Positions 46,493 to 56,717 of a DNA stretch of 64,000 bases are shown in pieces. Within the stretch, counting starts at the first letter, position 1. The number at the start of each line of letters is the position of its first letter. Source of the DNA: Phycisphaerae bacterium (GTDB taxonomy: Bacteria > Planctomycetota > Phycisphaerae > Tepidisphaerales > Tepidisphaeraceae); contig BPJO01000017.1 in assembly GCA_026004655.1 (NCBI GenBank), positions 22,098 through 86,097 of the forward strand, read 5' to 3'. The notes below the pieces were generated by a model, which searched no databases, was not told the DNA's origin, and saw only the letters and a program-made list of their open reading frames with translations. Both the position numbers and the translations under genes were made by a program.

Positions 46493-48526
46493 ATGCAGAT
46501 CGATAAAGAACTCCAACAGTTTCGGGACCTGATGAAACCCCCGGAGACCTGGGTCGATGCCTTCGGTCTCAAAGCTATGATCGGGGGATTGTTTGTCGGA
46601 CTGATCATGACCCCGGCCAGCATGTACATGCAGCTGGTCACCGGTTCGGACATCGGTTCGGCAGCGCAGTGGGTGACCATCATTCTCTTTCTCGAAGTCG
46701 CGCGACGTTCTTTCACCCAGTTGTCCCGTCCGGAAATCTACATCCTGTACTACATGGCCGGGGCAACGCTGGTGCATTCCGGACTCGGACAGGGGTTGTT
46801 GTGGCAACAGTTCGTCGTTCAGTCAGAAGAGATGCGGAAGTTCGGGATCGCTGACAAAATTCCCAGTTGGTACGCGCCCCACTCTCCCGATGTCCTGGGA
46901 CAACGAACGTTTTTCCATTCGGCATGGTTGACACCCATCGGTCTGATGGCCCTGAGCATGTTACTAAGCCGGTTGGACAACTTCGGACTCGGGTACATCA
47001 TGTACCGGTTGACCAGCGACGTGGAAAAGCTGCCCTTCCCGATGGCGCCCGTCGGGGCTGCGGGTGTGACGGCCTTGGCGGACGCGTCTAGCGGTCAGGA
47101 AACCTGGCGTTGGCGGGTCTTCAGTTTCGGGGCGGTTTTGGGAATGGCTTTTGCCATCGTCTATCTGGCGTTACCGGCCGTCAGTAGCGCGTTTTTACCG
47201 GAAAAAATCAGTATTTTCCCCATTCCGTTCAAAGACCTGACCGAAAACACCGAAAAAATACTCCCGGCTGTGCCCATGATGCTGAGCTTTGACCTGGGAT
47301 TGGTCATTTTGGGGATGGTGCTCCCGTTCTGGGCAATGGTAGGAAGTTTTGCGGGTTTGATTCTGGGGATCATCCTGAACCCGATTCTGTATAACACGGG
47401 GGTTTTGCAAAACTGGTCACCGGGGATGGGAGCGATCCGGACGGTCAACAGCAACACGCTGGACTTTTACTTTTCCTTTGGTCTGGGATTAACCCTGGCC
47501 ATCGCGGTGATCGGTTTCTGGCAGGTGTTTCGAAGTCTGGCCGAGGCGCGTCGGATGAAGGGCAATCAAACCCGGGGCGAGAAGTCCGCCTGGGAGGCAT
47601 TAATCAAACCCCCCCCGGGACGTGGGGACATCAATCTCTGGTTGGCGGTGTTGATTTATGTCGGGACGATGGGAGGTACGATCCTGATGGCCTGGTGGTT
47701 GTTGGACATGGCCCACCGCGAGGCCGTCGCAGCCGGGGTCCCGGAATCGGCTAGTCAGGTGTCATGGGTGCTGTTGGGCGTGTTCGTATTCTACGGTTTT
47801 ATTTACACCCCGATCATCAGTTACGTTTCGGCCCGGATGGAGGGGATCATCGGGAACTCGGTCAACATTCCGTTCGTCCGCGAAGCGACCTTTATTCTGA
47901 CCGGTTATCAGGGCGCTGCCATCTGGTTTGCCCCGTTCCCGGCCCACAACTACGGGAACATGACGCTTTATTTCCGGAAAACGGAGCTGGTGGGGACCAA
48001 AATCATTTCGATGTTCAAAGCCGAGATGTTTGTACTCCCGATCGTGTTCGTCGCTACGATCGTGTTCAGTCAATTCATCTGGAACATCGCGCCGGTCCCG
48101 AGTCAGGCGTTCCCGTTTACCGAAGTATTCTGGGAAGCGCACGCCTATCGTCAGGGACTGATGATGAGTGCGACGCTTCCCGGTGGAGAAAGCAGCGCGT
48201 TCCAACAGGCGTTTAAACCCTGGTTCATTGTGGCAGGGTTTGGGATCGCGATGGTATTGTTTTCGACCCTCAGCTGGCTGGGGCTTCCGATCCTGCTGGT
48301 TTACGGGTTGATCCGGGGTCTGGACCAAGCCGCCCCTCACGTGATCATTCCGCAGTTCATCGGTGCGATGCTCGGACGCCATTATTTCGCGAAAAAGTTC
48401 GGGGACATGTGGAAACAGTACATTATCGTCTTCTTCGCCGGTTATTCGTGTGGGATCGGGTTGATGATGATGCTGTCGCTGGGTCTGGTCTTCATCAGCA
48501 AAAGTGTGTTCCAGAGTCCGTACTAG
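46493..48526 (+). CDS. Polytopic membrane protein, OPT-like (DUF6785-type)
   Basis: 677 residues, about 14 hydrophobic helices. Motifs LSRLDNFGLGYIMYR, KLPFPMAPVGAAGVTALAD and PAVPMMLSFDLGLVILG recall the oligopeptide-transporter superfamily and planctomycete proteins of the DUF6784/6785 kind. Its role could be peptide or metal-chelate uptake, or it may be an integral part of the surrounding ABC system. It lies 51 bases after the FtsX-type gene, in the same operon. I recognise the fold only by motif. Confidence 0.6.
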   Translation: MQIDKELQQFRDLMKPPETWVDAFGLKAMIGGLFVGLIMTPASMYMQLVTGSDIGSAAQWVTIILFLEVARRSFTQLSRPEIYILYYMAGATLVHSGLGQGLLWQQFVVQSEEMRKFGIADKIPSWYAPHSPDVLGQRTFFHSAWLTPIGLMALSMLLSRLDNFGLGYIMYRLTSDVEKLPFPMAPVGAAGVTALADASSGQETWRWRVFSFGAVLGMAFAIVYLALPAVSSAFLPEKISIFPIPFKDLTENTEKILPAVPMMLSFDLGLVILGMVLPFWAMVGSFAGLILGIILNPILYNTGVLQNWSPGMGAIRTVNSNTLDFYFSFGLGLTLAIAVIGFWQVFRSLAEARRMKGNQTRGEKSAWEALIKPPPGRGDINLWLAVLIYVGTMGGTILMAWWLLDMAHREAVAAGVPESASQVSWVLLGVFVFYGFIYTPIISYVSARMEGIIGNSVNIPFVREATFILTGYQGAAIWFAPFPAHNYGNMTLYFRKTELVGTKIISMFKAEMFVLPIVFVATIVFSQFIWNIAPVPSQAFPFTEVFWEAHAYRQGLMMSATLPGGESSAFQQAFKPWFIVAGFGIAMVLFSTLSWLGLPILLVYGLIRGLDQAAPHVIIPQFIGAMLGRHYFAKKFGDMWKQYIIVFFAGYSCGIGLMMMLSLGLVFISKSVFQSPY

Positions 48527-48549
48527 GTTTGAGGATCGGTCGGTCAACA

Positions 48550-49494
48550 ATGTCATCGGTTCTGAATCGGACAACCCCCAACACCCAGTCGATCGCCTGG
48601 CAGGGATGGTCGATCCGGGTGCCTGACAGCTGGAACCCTGTGAAAGTGGACGGGGACTGGTCGTCGGGTCTGATCCTGTTGGCGGACCTGCACCAGCCGA
48701 GGCTGGGAATCCGCTGGCGTGAAGTCCGACGCGTCGATCCGGTGAAAACCGTCGGTCGCGTTATGGAAAATGAAGTGGGTCGTCTGGCGTACCAGGAATC
48801 GGTGGATCACCCGATGCCCGGGTCAGACTCCTGCTGGTCGGTGTCGCGGTTGTATCAGGAACCATCCCCTCCCGGACGGGATGTCTGGGTCGGTCACAGT
48901 CGAATCAGTTCGCGTGTGGTGCAACTGGTTCATCACGTGAAGCGCCCGGACCCGGTTTTTCTTCAGACGGTCCTGCCTTCGGTACAGGATACGTCGGTCG
49001 ATACGGTCCAGGCGTGGTCGATGTTCGATCTGTCTTGTCAGACCCCCCCCGGTTGGCGGTTGCAGTGGTACCGGTTCCATGCCGGCGACCTGACCTTGGC
49101 GTTTTCACGTGGACGGGATCAGATTCGTCTGAGACAAGTCGGACCGGCTTCGCTGGCGCTGGGTCGTATGCCTTTGGACGACTGGATCCGACAAATGGAC
49201 AAGTCGTATCGTAAGATTTACCGTCCGATTGCAGAACTGGTGGATACGCCTCTGGAAGTCGATTCGCGGACGCTCGACGCCCGACAAGGTCTGCTGCTGC
49301 GAAAAAAACGGTTGTTCTGGGCATGGACTTACCTACCGAGGTTGACCGTCATAGGGTTTCATGACCCGGTTCGCGACCGTCTGGGACTGGCTCAGGGACA
49401 CCCGGAACCGGAAATCCGCGGGGTGCTACGGTCCTTCGGATGGGCCAAAACCCCCGACTCAAAGATCAGGCGTAAAACCGAGGTGAAAGACTGA
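48550..49494 (+). CDS. Soluble protein of unknown function in the PqqD operon
   Basis: 314 residues starting at MSSVLNRTTPN (48550), 23 bases after the membrane protein. It has no signal peptide or membrane segment. The composition is beta-rich with many Trp and Arg. Two similar halves are suggested by WSIRVPDSWNPVKVDGDWSSG and FDLSCQTPPGWRLQWYRFHAGD, each followed by a strand-rich domain. The next gene starts one base after its stop, so it is part of the operon. No catalytic motif is recognised. Confidence 0.55.
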   Translation: MSSVLNRTTPNTQSIAWQGWSIRVPDSWNPVKVDGDWSSGLILLADLHQPRLGIRWREVRRVDPVKTVGRVMENEVGRLAYQESVDHPMPGSDSCWSVSRLYQEPSPPGRDVWVGHSRISSRVVQLVHHVKRPDPVFLQTVLPSVQDTSVDTVQAWSMFDLSCQTPPGWRLQWYRFHAGDLTLAFSRGRDQIRLRQVGPASLALGRMPLDDWIRQMDKSYRKIYRPIAELVDTPLEVDSRTLDARQGLLLRKKRLFWAWTYLPRLTVIGFHDPVRDRLGLAQGHPEPEIRGVLRSFGWAKTPDSKIRRKTEVKD

Positions 49495-49495
49495 C

Positions 49496-49876
49496 ATGTT
49501 CTTTCGTAGGAAAAAACCCCGACTTTCTCCCGAAGAGGCCTTGGACGCCAAACCCCTTCGTCTGGTCGAAGCCCAAATGAAGCCTCTACCGGACGGGGGC
49601 GGTATGTTGGAGGTTAAAGTCCGTCAACCGGCTTGGGGACGCACGATCTTTCGTCTCCCTGAACACGCGACCAAAACCTTCGAGTTCGATAACATCGGGG
49701 TCTTCGTCTGGGAGTGTCTGGACGGAAAAACCAGCGTCCAACAGATCATCAAACGACTGTCCAAACGGTACGACCTGAACCTCCGCGAAGCCCAGGTCCC
49801 TACGCTTAAGTTTCTGGAAATGCTGATCCGTAAAGGACTTGTAGGAATTCCAATGGAAAAGAAGGACAACCATTGA
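49496..49876 (+). CDS. PqqD-like protein (RRE fold)
   Basis: 126 residues. The central part fits the PqqD family: VWECLDGKTSVQQIIKRLSKRY with a winged-HTH layout, preceded by FEFDNIGVFVWE and followed by LKFLEMLIRKGLVGI. PqqD-type domains bind leader peptides of RiPPs, but no radical-SAM partner is present. Instead it sits between the unknown 314-residue gene and an FtsX-type permease, so it may steer a peptide or protein to this ABC system. The start is one base after the previous stop. Confidence 0.65.
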   Translation: MFFRRKKPRLSPEEALDAKPLRLVEAQMKPLPDGGGMLEVKVRQPAWGRTIFRLPEHATKTFEFDNIGVFVWECLDGKTSVQQIIKRLSKRYDLNLREAQVPTLKFLEMLIRKGLVGIPMEKKDNH

Positions 49877-49900
49877 TCCACGCAGGGTGGTGAAACGATT

Positions 49901-50893
49901 ATGCCCAACAAACAGGAAATCAAACGTCAGATTTCGCTCCCTTTGAGCAAAGCCGTCGAGATCGCTTGGAAGTCGATCCGTTTGCGTCTGAGTCGGAGCA
50001 TGCTGGTTACCTCCGCTATCGTTTTGGCGTTGGCGTTTTTGTGTTCGATCCTGACGACCGAAACCCTCATCAACGGGATGCGTCAATGGATCCAGAACAC
50101 CCCCCAAACCCCCGAATATCAACGGTTGAAACAGGTCCGCGACAAGCTCGACGCCGATCTCAAGGCGCTCGAAGCCGAAATCCGACGGGTCGCCCAATAC
50201 ACCAAAGCACCCCCCGCCGATGCCAAACCTTTTGACGTCCAACAGACCTTTGACGGACAGACCTGGGAAGACATCCGCGAACGCATCGCCCGTCCTTTGC
50301 CTATCAGTCCGGGGGATCTAAACAAACTGCTGACCGTCGAACCCGCCATGCTCGAATCCGTCCGTCTTTTGATCGAGGATGCCGAGAAGCTTAAATCCGT
50401 CCGGTCCGAGCTGAACCGACCGGAAGAACTCAAAGCCCAGATGTCAAGCAACGGCGTGCCCACCGACCCGGATGAGATCGAAGGCAACAAGATCCAGACC
50501 CGATGGGTCATCGGACTGGCGTTGTTGGTGGCGTTTGTCGGGATCCTCAACGCCATGCTCATGAGTGTCACCGAACGATTCCGTGAGATCGGGACCATGA
50601 AATGCCTCGGGGCCCTCAACGGGTTCATCGTCAAACTGTTTCTTCTGGAAAGCCTGTTCCAGGGGACCGTCGGGACCCTTCTGGGCATTTTGCTCGGGTT
50701 GGTTGTGAGTTTCGGGATGGCCAGTCTGTCGTATGGTTCGGCTGCCTGGTTGAACGTCCCTTGGTCCGACGTAGGAATCAACGTGCTGATCACCCTACTG
50801 GTGGGAATGGCGCTGAGCGTCGGTGGAGCGATCCTCCCGGCGGCACAGGCCGCCAGAATGCACCCCATCGAAGCCATGAGGGTCGAAGCCTGA
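49901..50893 (+). CDS. FtsX/MacB-type ABC transporter permease
   Basis: 330 residues. Helix 1 (about 27-48, MLVTSAIVLALAFLCSIL) is followed by a periplasmic coil (about 60-190) with Lys/Glu-rich segments, then three helices (about 200-222, 252-275 and 290-315). Cytoplasmic FtsX motifs: VTERFREIGTMKCLGALNGFI and AAQAARMHPIEAMR at the end. It follows PqqD by 24 bases and precedes an ATPase of the LolD/MacB kind. This permease and the one at 44180 probably form one mechanotransmitting ABC complex. Confidence 0.8.
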   Translation: MPNKQEIKRQISLPLSKAVEIAWKSIRLRLSRSMLVTSAIVLALAFLCSILTTETLINGMRQWIQNTPQTPEYQRLKQVRDKLDADLKALEAEIRRVAQYTKAPPADAKPFDVQQTFDGQTWEDIRERIARPLPISPGDLNKLLTVEPAMLESVRLLIEDAEKLKSVRSELNRPEELKAQMSSNGVPTDPDEIEGNKIQTRWVIGLALLVAFVGILNAMLMSVTERFREIGTMKCLGALNGFIVKLFLLESLFQGTVGTLLGILLGLVVSFGMASLSYGSAAWLNVPWSDVGINVLITLLVGMALSVGGAILPAAQAARMHPIEAMRVEA

Positions 50894-50993
50894 AAACACA
50901 CATAAAACCTCGGATGGGCAAGGATTTACATCGTGATCAAGGACGAAAAAACGGAACAACTACGGTAACATTAATCAGAACTTTGGAGACGTG

Positions 50994-51794
50994 ATGAATC
51001 AAACCCAGACCAGCCCCGTTTCGAATCAACCCACCGAACTGGCCGAGTACACCGTCCGTACCATCGACGTCAAACGTGAATACAAAATGGGAACCGAAAC
51101 CGTTCGGGCACTCAAAGGGGTCAGCGTGTCCATCGAAAGAGGTGAATACATCTCGATCATGGGACCTTCGGGTTCCGGGAAGTCGACCTTCTTCAACATG
51201 ATCGGGGGTCTGGACAAACCCACCGAAGGAAAGGTCTACATCGACGAGGTGGATATTGCCCAACTGGACAGTTACGAGCTGGCATGGATGCGGTGTCGAA
51301 AAATCGGGTACATCTTCCAGACCTTTAATCTGATCCCGGTCATGACCGCACTGGAAAACGTGATGCTACCTATGATTTTTGCGGGGATGACCACCGCCGA
51401 CGCCCAGGACAAAGCCATGGAGATCCTCAAACGTGTGGACCTTCAGCACCGTTGGAAAAACAAACCGACCGAAATGTCCGGGGGACAGCAACAACGTGTC
51501 GCGATCGCGCGGGCCTTTGCCAACGACCCCACCATCATCCTGGCCGACGAACCGACCGGGAACCTGGACCTGAACACCGGCAAGCTGATCATCGAATTAT
51601 TGCGCGGGTTGAACAAGGAAAAGGGCGTCACCGTCATCTCCGCCACGCACGACCACAAAATGCTGGCGGTCTCTGATCGGATCATCTGGATCAGCGACGG
51701 ACGGGTGGCCAAGATCTCCAACCGGGACGAGCTTCAGATCGAAGAAGGACACATTCAAGGCCCCGGTTGGGACGAAGGTAAAACCCTCCGGTGA
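50994..51794 (+). CDS. ABC transporter ATP-binding protein, LolD/MacB type
   Basis: 266 residues. The ATG at 50994 is chosen because GGAG lies 5 bases upstream. All ABC motifs are present: Walker A GPSGSGKSTFFNMIGG, Q-loop YIFQTFNLIP, signature MSGGQQQRVAIARAFANDP, Walker B IILADEPTGNLD and H-loop SATHDHKM. This is the LolD/MacB/FtsE subgroup, which powers FtsX-type permeases. It is last in the 41380-51794 operon. Confidence 0.88.
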   Translation: MNQTQTSPVSNQPTELAEYTVRTIDVKREYKMGTETVRALKGVSVSIERGEYISIMGPSGSGKSTFFNMIGGLDKPTEGKVYIDEVDIAQLDSYELAWMRCRKIGYIFQTFNLIPVMTALENVMLPMIFAGMTTADAQDKAMEILKRVDLQHRWKNKPTEMSGGQQQRVAIARAFANDPTIILADEPTGNLDLNTGKLIIELLRGLNKEKGVTVISATHDHKMLAVSDRIIWISDGRVAKISNRDELQIEEGHIQGPGWDEGKTLR

Positions 51795-51839
51795 GTTTTC
51801 GGTGACCGGTCGGGATTGCATATCAACTGCTAAAAACCG

Positions 51840-52328
51840 TCAGATCCACTGGTCTCGCAGGACTTTAAGCTGTTCCCAGTCATCGTGGCTGAACCATTCG
51901 GGGCATTCGTTGAAGTTGCCCATGATCCGGGTGAAAAAGACTTCGGCTTCGGCTTCGATCTTTTCTCGTTCTTGTCCCATTTCCAGTCGGGCTGCGTACA
52001 GATCGTCTTCCGCAGAACAGATGCGCATAGCTTCTCGACCACAAGCGTCCCGAACGACGTCGGCCAGGTCGCGGTAGAACTTCCAGGTCTTGTCGTCGGC
52101 AAACGGGGGCGGGACACAATGACGGTTCAACGCGTGTTTGAAATACCGAAGTTTCTGTTCCCATTCCAGGCTCGGATCCATTGCTAGGGTCACGTACTGA
52201 CCGACTTTGGCGGCTTCTCGAAGATGGGGATTGCCCTGGCGCTCAGCCTGTTTGCAAAGCTTGGCGTAGTAAGATTCCGGGTGCCCGATTTCGGGCATGG
52301 GGGGAAACTCCGTCGCGGCTTCTAACAT
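51840..52328 (-). CDS. Uncharacterised helical protein
   Basis: 162 residues from the ATG at 52328, which is preceded by GGGAGGTGGGCGGT. It is highly charged and alpha-helical, with Trp/Tyr/Phe-rich stretches (WEQKLRYFKHALNRH, WKFYRDLADVVRDACG, FSHDDWEQLKVLRDQW). No signal peptide, Cys cluster or nucleotide motif is seen. It is convergent to the LolD-type ATPase gene. I do not recognise the family. Confidence 0.55.
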   Translation of the reverse strand: MLEAATEFPPMPEIGHPESYYAKLCKQAERQGNPHLREAAKVGQYVTLAMDPSLEWEQKLRYFKHALNRHCVPPPFADDKTWKFYRDLADVVRDACGREAMRICSAEDDLYAARLEMGQEREKIEAEAEVFFTRIMGNFNECPEWFSHDDWEQLKVLRDQWI

Positions 52329-52425
52329 ACCGCCCACCTCCCACCAGCTCCACCAGACGTGGGTCGAAAGAAATCAACCCACACATGAAGTTTATCGGTT
52401 TGTTAAGGAGGCATACAACGGAATT

Positions 52426-55179
52426 TTAGCACGAAGCTTCATTTTTTTTGTTATCCTTGTCCGTCAACATCAGTCGGGCACACACCGTTCCCCCCGTCTC
52501 ATCACGGACCAACGTAAAACCCATCTTCTTACACAGTTTCTGCATCTGGTGGTTCTCGTAGAGGATCTCGGCAAAAATTTGGTGCACCCCTTCTTGTCCC
52601 GCGATCTTGATCAGTCGACCTAACAGTTCGGTTCCCAAACCCTGATTCTGCACCGCATCGCTGATCACAATCGCAAACTCAGCCAGATCAGTTCCGGGAA
52701 CCCGGCTCAACCGGGCAACACCCAGAATCTGAGGTCGTTTGTCCGTCGAACGGTCTTCGACCACCAGCGCCAGATCCCGATCGTAATCATTGAAACAGAC
52801 ACGGGTTAGACGCTCGTGCGCGGTTCGCTGGGACAAACCCATGACATGAAAATAACGCAAACGGACCGTTCGTTCGGACAACTGTTCGTGAAACCGGATC
52901 ATCATCGGTTCGTCCTCCGGCCGGATCGGTCGGATCAAAACCGTTGTCCCGTTTCGCATCCGAAACGGACAAACGTACTGAATCGGATACGGACGAATCG
53001 CAGGACGGGGCAGTTGATCCTCGGACACGTCCGACGGGTGAAGGGTCACACGGGCGTCCAACACCAGAATCCCCCGGGGCCACACCACCAGGGGATTGAT
53101 CTCGACCCCGGCCAGACGTGGTTGACGCATTAACAATTCGCTGAACCGGATCATCACCGACGCGAGATGATCCGGGTTGATCGCAGGTCGTCCACCAACC
53201 CCTGAAAGGGCCCGGTAAATCCGAGTCCGTTCCATCACCCGTTTGGCGAGTGTGGCGTTTAACGGGGGAAGCGCACCGGTACGGTCCTGACAAATCTCCA
53301 TCAACTGCCCCCCGGCCCCGAACAGAATGACCGGACCGAACTGTCGGTCCGTGAACGAACCGAGCATCAGTTCATACCCGTCCCGTAGTTGGACCATCGG
53401 TTGGACCGTCACCCCTTCAAATACACCGACGTTCTGTTCACAATCATGCATCGCTGACGACCGGATCTGTTCGAACGCCTGTCGAACCGACTCGGGGGTT
53501 TGAAGATTCAATCGAACACCCCCCTCCGGTTTTCGACGGATCACTCGTGAACAGAGTTTGAGAACACACGGATACCCGACTTGGTCCGCCTGTTCGATGG
53601 CTTGTTCGGGGGTATGCGCCTTGAGCGTGGGTACTGTTTGAATCCCGTAGGCAGCCAGAACACGTTTGGATTCATACTCGTCCAATATCGTCCGACGTTC
53701 CTGCATGGCTTGTCGTATCACCCGTTCGGCGGTGGGGGTGTCCGGTTCAAACTCGTCCCCGATCGTCGGGGTCTCATACAACAGATTGAGATTGGACGAA
53801 TACTGACTCATGTACGCAAACATCCGTGCTGCGGTGTCGGGATAGGCAAACGTCGGAATCCCCGAAGCATTCAAAATCGATTCCCCGGTAGCGACCCGCG
53901 TTCCCCCCATCCAACTAGCCAGGACGGGTTTGCCCGTCTCCGAAGCAAAGGCTTTGAGTCGTTCGGCAGTGACGGTCGGGTCGGCGACGTCCAGAGGGGT
54001 CAGGATCACCAATAAACCGTCGGTCTGCTCGTCTTCCGTGACGATCTGCAGGGTTTTGGTGTACCGGTCCGGATCGGCATCTTTGCCAATGTCGATCGGA
54101 TTCGTATGAGACCAGCCGCGAGGCAATACGGTATTCAATTGACGTAGCGTCTTTTCCGATAGTCTGGCCAACGCTCCCCCTTGGGTCGTCAACGCGTCGA
54201 TGGCTAACATCCCGGGTCCCTTGGCGTTGGTCACGATCGTCAGCCGATTCCCTTTCGGACGTGGTTGTTTGGACAACACCTCTGCCATGTGGAACAGGTC
54301 AGAAATGTTGTTGACCCGAAGCACCCCCACCCGACGAAATGCCGCCTCCAGAACCTCCTCCGAACCGACTCCCAACCCCGGATCACTCGTCGACGATCGC
54401 CAGACGGATTCAAATCGACCGGGTTTGATCACAATGATCGGTTTGCCCAGCGCCACCTCCCGGGCCGAGGACAAAAAACGTCGGGCGTCACCGATCGTTT
54501 CCATGTAAATCAGGATCGACTGTGTTCGTGGGTCGCTGCCCAGATAATCGATCAGGTCTCCCCAACCCACGTCCAACATCGATCCGACCGAAACGAATGC
54601 GCTGAAACCGACCTGTTCGCGCAGGCTCCAGTCCAGAACGGCTGTGCACAAGGCGCCGGATTGCGAAATGAACGCGACTTTTCCCGGTCGGGCCATTCCC
54701 CCGGCGGAACTGGCGTTCAAACCCGTCAGCGGGTTCATCACCCCCAGACTGTCAGGACCGAGGATTCTAATCCCCGTGCCTCGTACCTGTTGAAGGATCT
54801 GTTGCCCCAAGGTTTGTCCTTCGTTGCCCGGTTCATCGAACCCCCCTGACAGAATGATGACCGACTTGACCCCCTTTCGGACACAATCTCCGATCAAGCC
54901 AGGAACGGTCGTCGGGTCCGTGCAGATGACGGCCAGGTCGATGGGTACAGGGACCTGCAACAGGTCCGCATAGGATTGGATGCCTAAAACCGATCCCCGG
55001 TTCGGATGGATGGGAAAGATCGTACCACCGAACGGGTTGCTTAGGAGATTCCACAAGACCGTGCGTCCGACCGAACCGCGGGTCTCGGAAGCACCGATGA
55101 CCGCGACCGTTCGAGGCGAGAACAACGCCTCAAACGAGGACCGTTGCCTTCTGAACAGGTCATGGGCCGGCTCGGTCAT
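52426..55179 (-). CDS. Pat-type CoA ligase/ATP-grasp protein with C-terminal GNAT acetyltransferase
   Basis: 917 residues from the ATG at 55179, behind GAGGAA; an upstream extension lacks conserved sequence. The chain begins with a CoA-binding domain (about 20-160, [27 protein letters not shown]). Two ligase/ATP-grasp regions follow (about 170-680, [46 protein letters not shown]). The last 170 residues (about 750-917) are a GNAT domain ([20 protein letters not shown]). This is the layout of the Pat/PatZ lysine acetyltransferase, which acetylates acetyl-CoA synthetase and other proteins. Ligase activity is usually lost in this class. Confidence 0.85.
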   Translation of the reverse strand: MTEPAHDLFRRQRSSFEALFSPRTVAVIGASETRGSVGRTVLWNLLSNPFGGTIFPIHPNRGSVLGIQSYADLLQVPVPIDLAVICTDPTTVPGLIGDCVRKGVKSVIILSGGFDEPGNEGQTLGQQILQQVRGTGIRILGPDSLGVMNPLTGLNASSAGGMARPGKVAFISQSGALCTAVLDWSLREQVGFSAFVSVGSMLDVGWGDLIDYLGSDPRTQSILIYMETIGDARRFLSSAREVALGKPIIVIKPGRFESVWRSSTSDPGLGVGSEEVLEAAFRRVGVLRVNNISDLFHMAEVLSKQPRPKGNRLTIVTNAKGPGMLAIDALTTQGGALARLSEKTLRQLNTVLPRGWSHTNPIDIGKDADPDRYTKTLQIVTEDEQTDGLLVILTPLDVADPTVTAERLKAFASETGKPVLASWMGGTRVATGESILNASGIPTFAYPDTAARMFAYMSQYSSNLNLLYETPTIGDEFEPDTPTAERVIRQAMQERRTILDEYESKRVLAAYGIQTVPTLKAHTPEQAIEQADQVGYPCVLKLCSRVIRRKPEGGVRLNLQTPESVRQAFEQIRSSAMHDCEQNVGVFEGVTVQPMVQLRDGYELMLGSFTDRQFGPVILFGAGGQLMEICQDRTGALPPLNATLAKRVMERTRIYRALSGVGGRPAINPDHLASVMIRFSELLMRQPRLAGVEINPLVVWPRGILVLDARVTLHPSDVSEDQLPRPAIRPYPIQYVCPFRMRNGTTVLIRPIRPEDEPMMIRFHEQLSERTVRLRYFHVMGLSQRTAHERLTRVCFNDYDRDLALVVEDRSTDKRPQILGVARLSRVPGTDLAEFAIVISDAVQNQGLGTELLGRLIKIAGQEGVHQIFAEILYENHQMQKLCKKMGFTLVRDETGGTVCARLMLTDKDNKKNEASC

Positions 55180-55533
55180 ACTTCGATTCCTCAGTCTTTG
55201 AGCATACCGGACAGAGCCTTGCGCGGGTTGATCATTTTGTCGCGGGAAAATTTTTCTTGCATCGACCGGGAAAAATCGGATAATCCGCCCGCTCAAAAGC
55301 CACCTGGCCTGCAATGGCGGTTCGGTCCGAAGGTCGGACAGGACCGTAGCGGTCAAAACGGTGGTCCGTTTGTGCCCACCGACGGTTTTCCGAAACACCC
55401 TGAACCCATATGATTTGGACGACGTTGCGTTAATTTTTCGAGAACCGGTAGATTATCCGTTCCGATCACGCAATGATTCGATAGAACGGTGGTTATCAGC
55501 CGTGTTTCAGTCGATTCTTGAGGAGATACGACC
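55180..55533. promoter_or_regulatory. Intergenic region with divergent control of the Pat and DHS-like genes
   Basis: A 354-base gap between two divergent starts. On the plus strand a candidate for the DHS-like gene is TTGCGT (55425-55430), 18 bases, TAGATT (55449-55454). Further up is TTGCAT with TAATCC 18 bases later (about 55258-55287), which lacks a clear target. Nothing else is recognised. Confidence 0.35.
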
Positions 55534-56631
55534 ATGTCCGACTTCAATCACAAGACGTTCAAAGCCACTGCAGCCCACGAAGGCAAAGACCAGTACAAAA
55601 AAGCTGTCGTACAACACATCGACATCACCCGCATGAACGGGATCGTTCCGATGGTCGATGCGATGCGTCACATGGCGTTTTCCGCCCGTGACCTAGCCCG
55701 GGCGGCTGACATCTATGAACGCGCATTACGCGATCGTCCGTGTGCGATCATCCTGACCCTGGCCGGTTCGTTGATCTCAGCCGGTCTTAAAAAAGTCATC
55801 GTCGATATGGTCCGAAACAATATGGTCGATGCCATCGTCTCCACCGGTGCCAACATGGTCGATCAGGATTTCTTCGAGGCATTAGGATTTCGACACTATA
55901 TCGCGGAGGACAAGTACAAATCCGGAATGTTTGACGGCGAACTCCGCGAACACGCCATCGACCGAATTTACGACACGTTCATCGACGAAGACGAGCTTCG
56001 CATCTGCGACGAAACCACCAAACTCATCTTCGACGAACTCGAACCCCGTCCCTACAGCAGCCGGGAAATCTTTCAGGCGTTCGGAGCCTATCTGGAAAAA
56101 AACGGTGGTCCCAAGTGTGACGACTCGATCATCTACGAATGTTACAAACGAGACGTTCCGATCTTTGTCCCTGCGTTCAGCGACTGCTCGGCCGGGTTCG
56201 GTCTGGTCACCCATTCCGTTGCCCGTGGGGATCAACCCCATATGAGCTGGGATGGTGGTAAGGACTTCCGCGAATTGACCGAGATCAAGATCAAAAACCC
56301 CGAAACCGCTATTTTCATGATCGGAGGTGGGGTCCCCAAAAACTTCACCCAGGACATCGTCGTCTGCGCCGAAACCCTCGGGATGGACGCCCCGATGCAC
56401 AAATACGCCATTCAGGTCACCGTCGCAGACGTTCGGGACGGCGCCCTGAGCAGCTCGACCCTCAAAGAAGCCAGCAGCTGGGGCAAAGTCGATCTGGTAT
56501 TCGAACAGATGGTCTTCTCCGAAGCCACCCTCGCGGTGCCCCTGATCGTCGGGTACGCCTACCACAAAGGCGCCCATCAAGGCCGAGAAAGCAAAAAGTT
56601 TGCCCAAATGTATGACCTGGCGACCGTCTGA
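55534..56631 (+). CDS. Deoxyhypusine-synthase-like protein
   Basis: 365 residues with GAGGAG 10 bases before the ATG. The NAD-binding fold is seen in AIVSTGANMVDQDFFEALGF, VPIFVPAFSDCSAGFGLVTH and IFMIGGGVPKNFTQDIVV. The catalytic Lys of the family is in SSWGKVD (about residue 319). Eukaryotic deoxyhypusine synthase modifies eIF5A with spermidine, and bacterial relatives include homospermidine-synthase-like enzymes, so the substrate here is open. It stands alone with its own promoter, and a strong terminator follows. Confidence 0.85.
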   Translation: MSDFNHKTFKATAAHEGKDQYKKAVVQHIDITRMNGIVPMVDAMRHMAFSARDLARAADIYERALRDRPCAIILTLAGSLISAGLKKVIVDMVRNNMVDAIVSTGANMVDQDFFEALGFRHYIAEDKYKSGMFDGELREHAIDRIYDTFIDEDELRICDETTKLIFDELEPRPYSSREIFQAFGAYLEKNGGPKCDDSIIYECYKRDVPIFVPAFSDCSAGFGLVTHSVARGDQPHMSWDGGKDFRELTEIKIKNPETAIFMIGGGVPKNFTQDIVVCAETLGMDAPMHKYAIQVTVADVRDGALSSSTLKEASSWGKVDLVFEQMVFSEATLAVPLIVGYAYHKGAHQGRESKKFAQMYDLATV

Positions 56632-56668
56632 AGTCGCAACGTCCTTTCCCGATCAATCGTTTTGTAAG

Positions 56669-56696
56669 CCCGTCCCTTCACCGGGACGGGTTTTTT
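56669..56696 (+). terminator. Terminator of the DHS-like gene
   Basis: CCCGTCCC (56669-56676), six-base loop, GGGACGGG (56683-56690), then six T. This is the clearest intrinsic terminator in the window. Confidence 0.9.
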
Positions 56697-56717
56697 GCAG
56701 GACGCATCAAAATCCAG

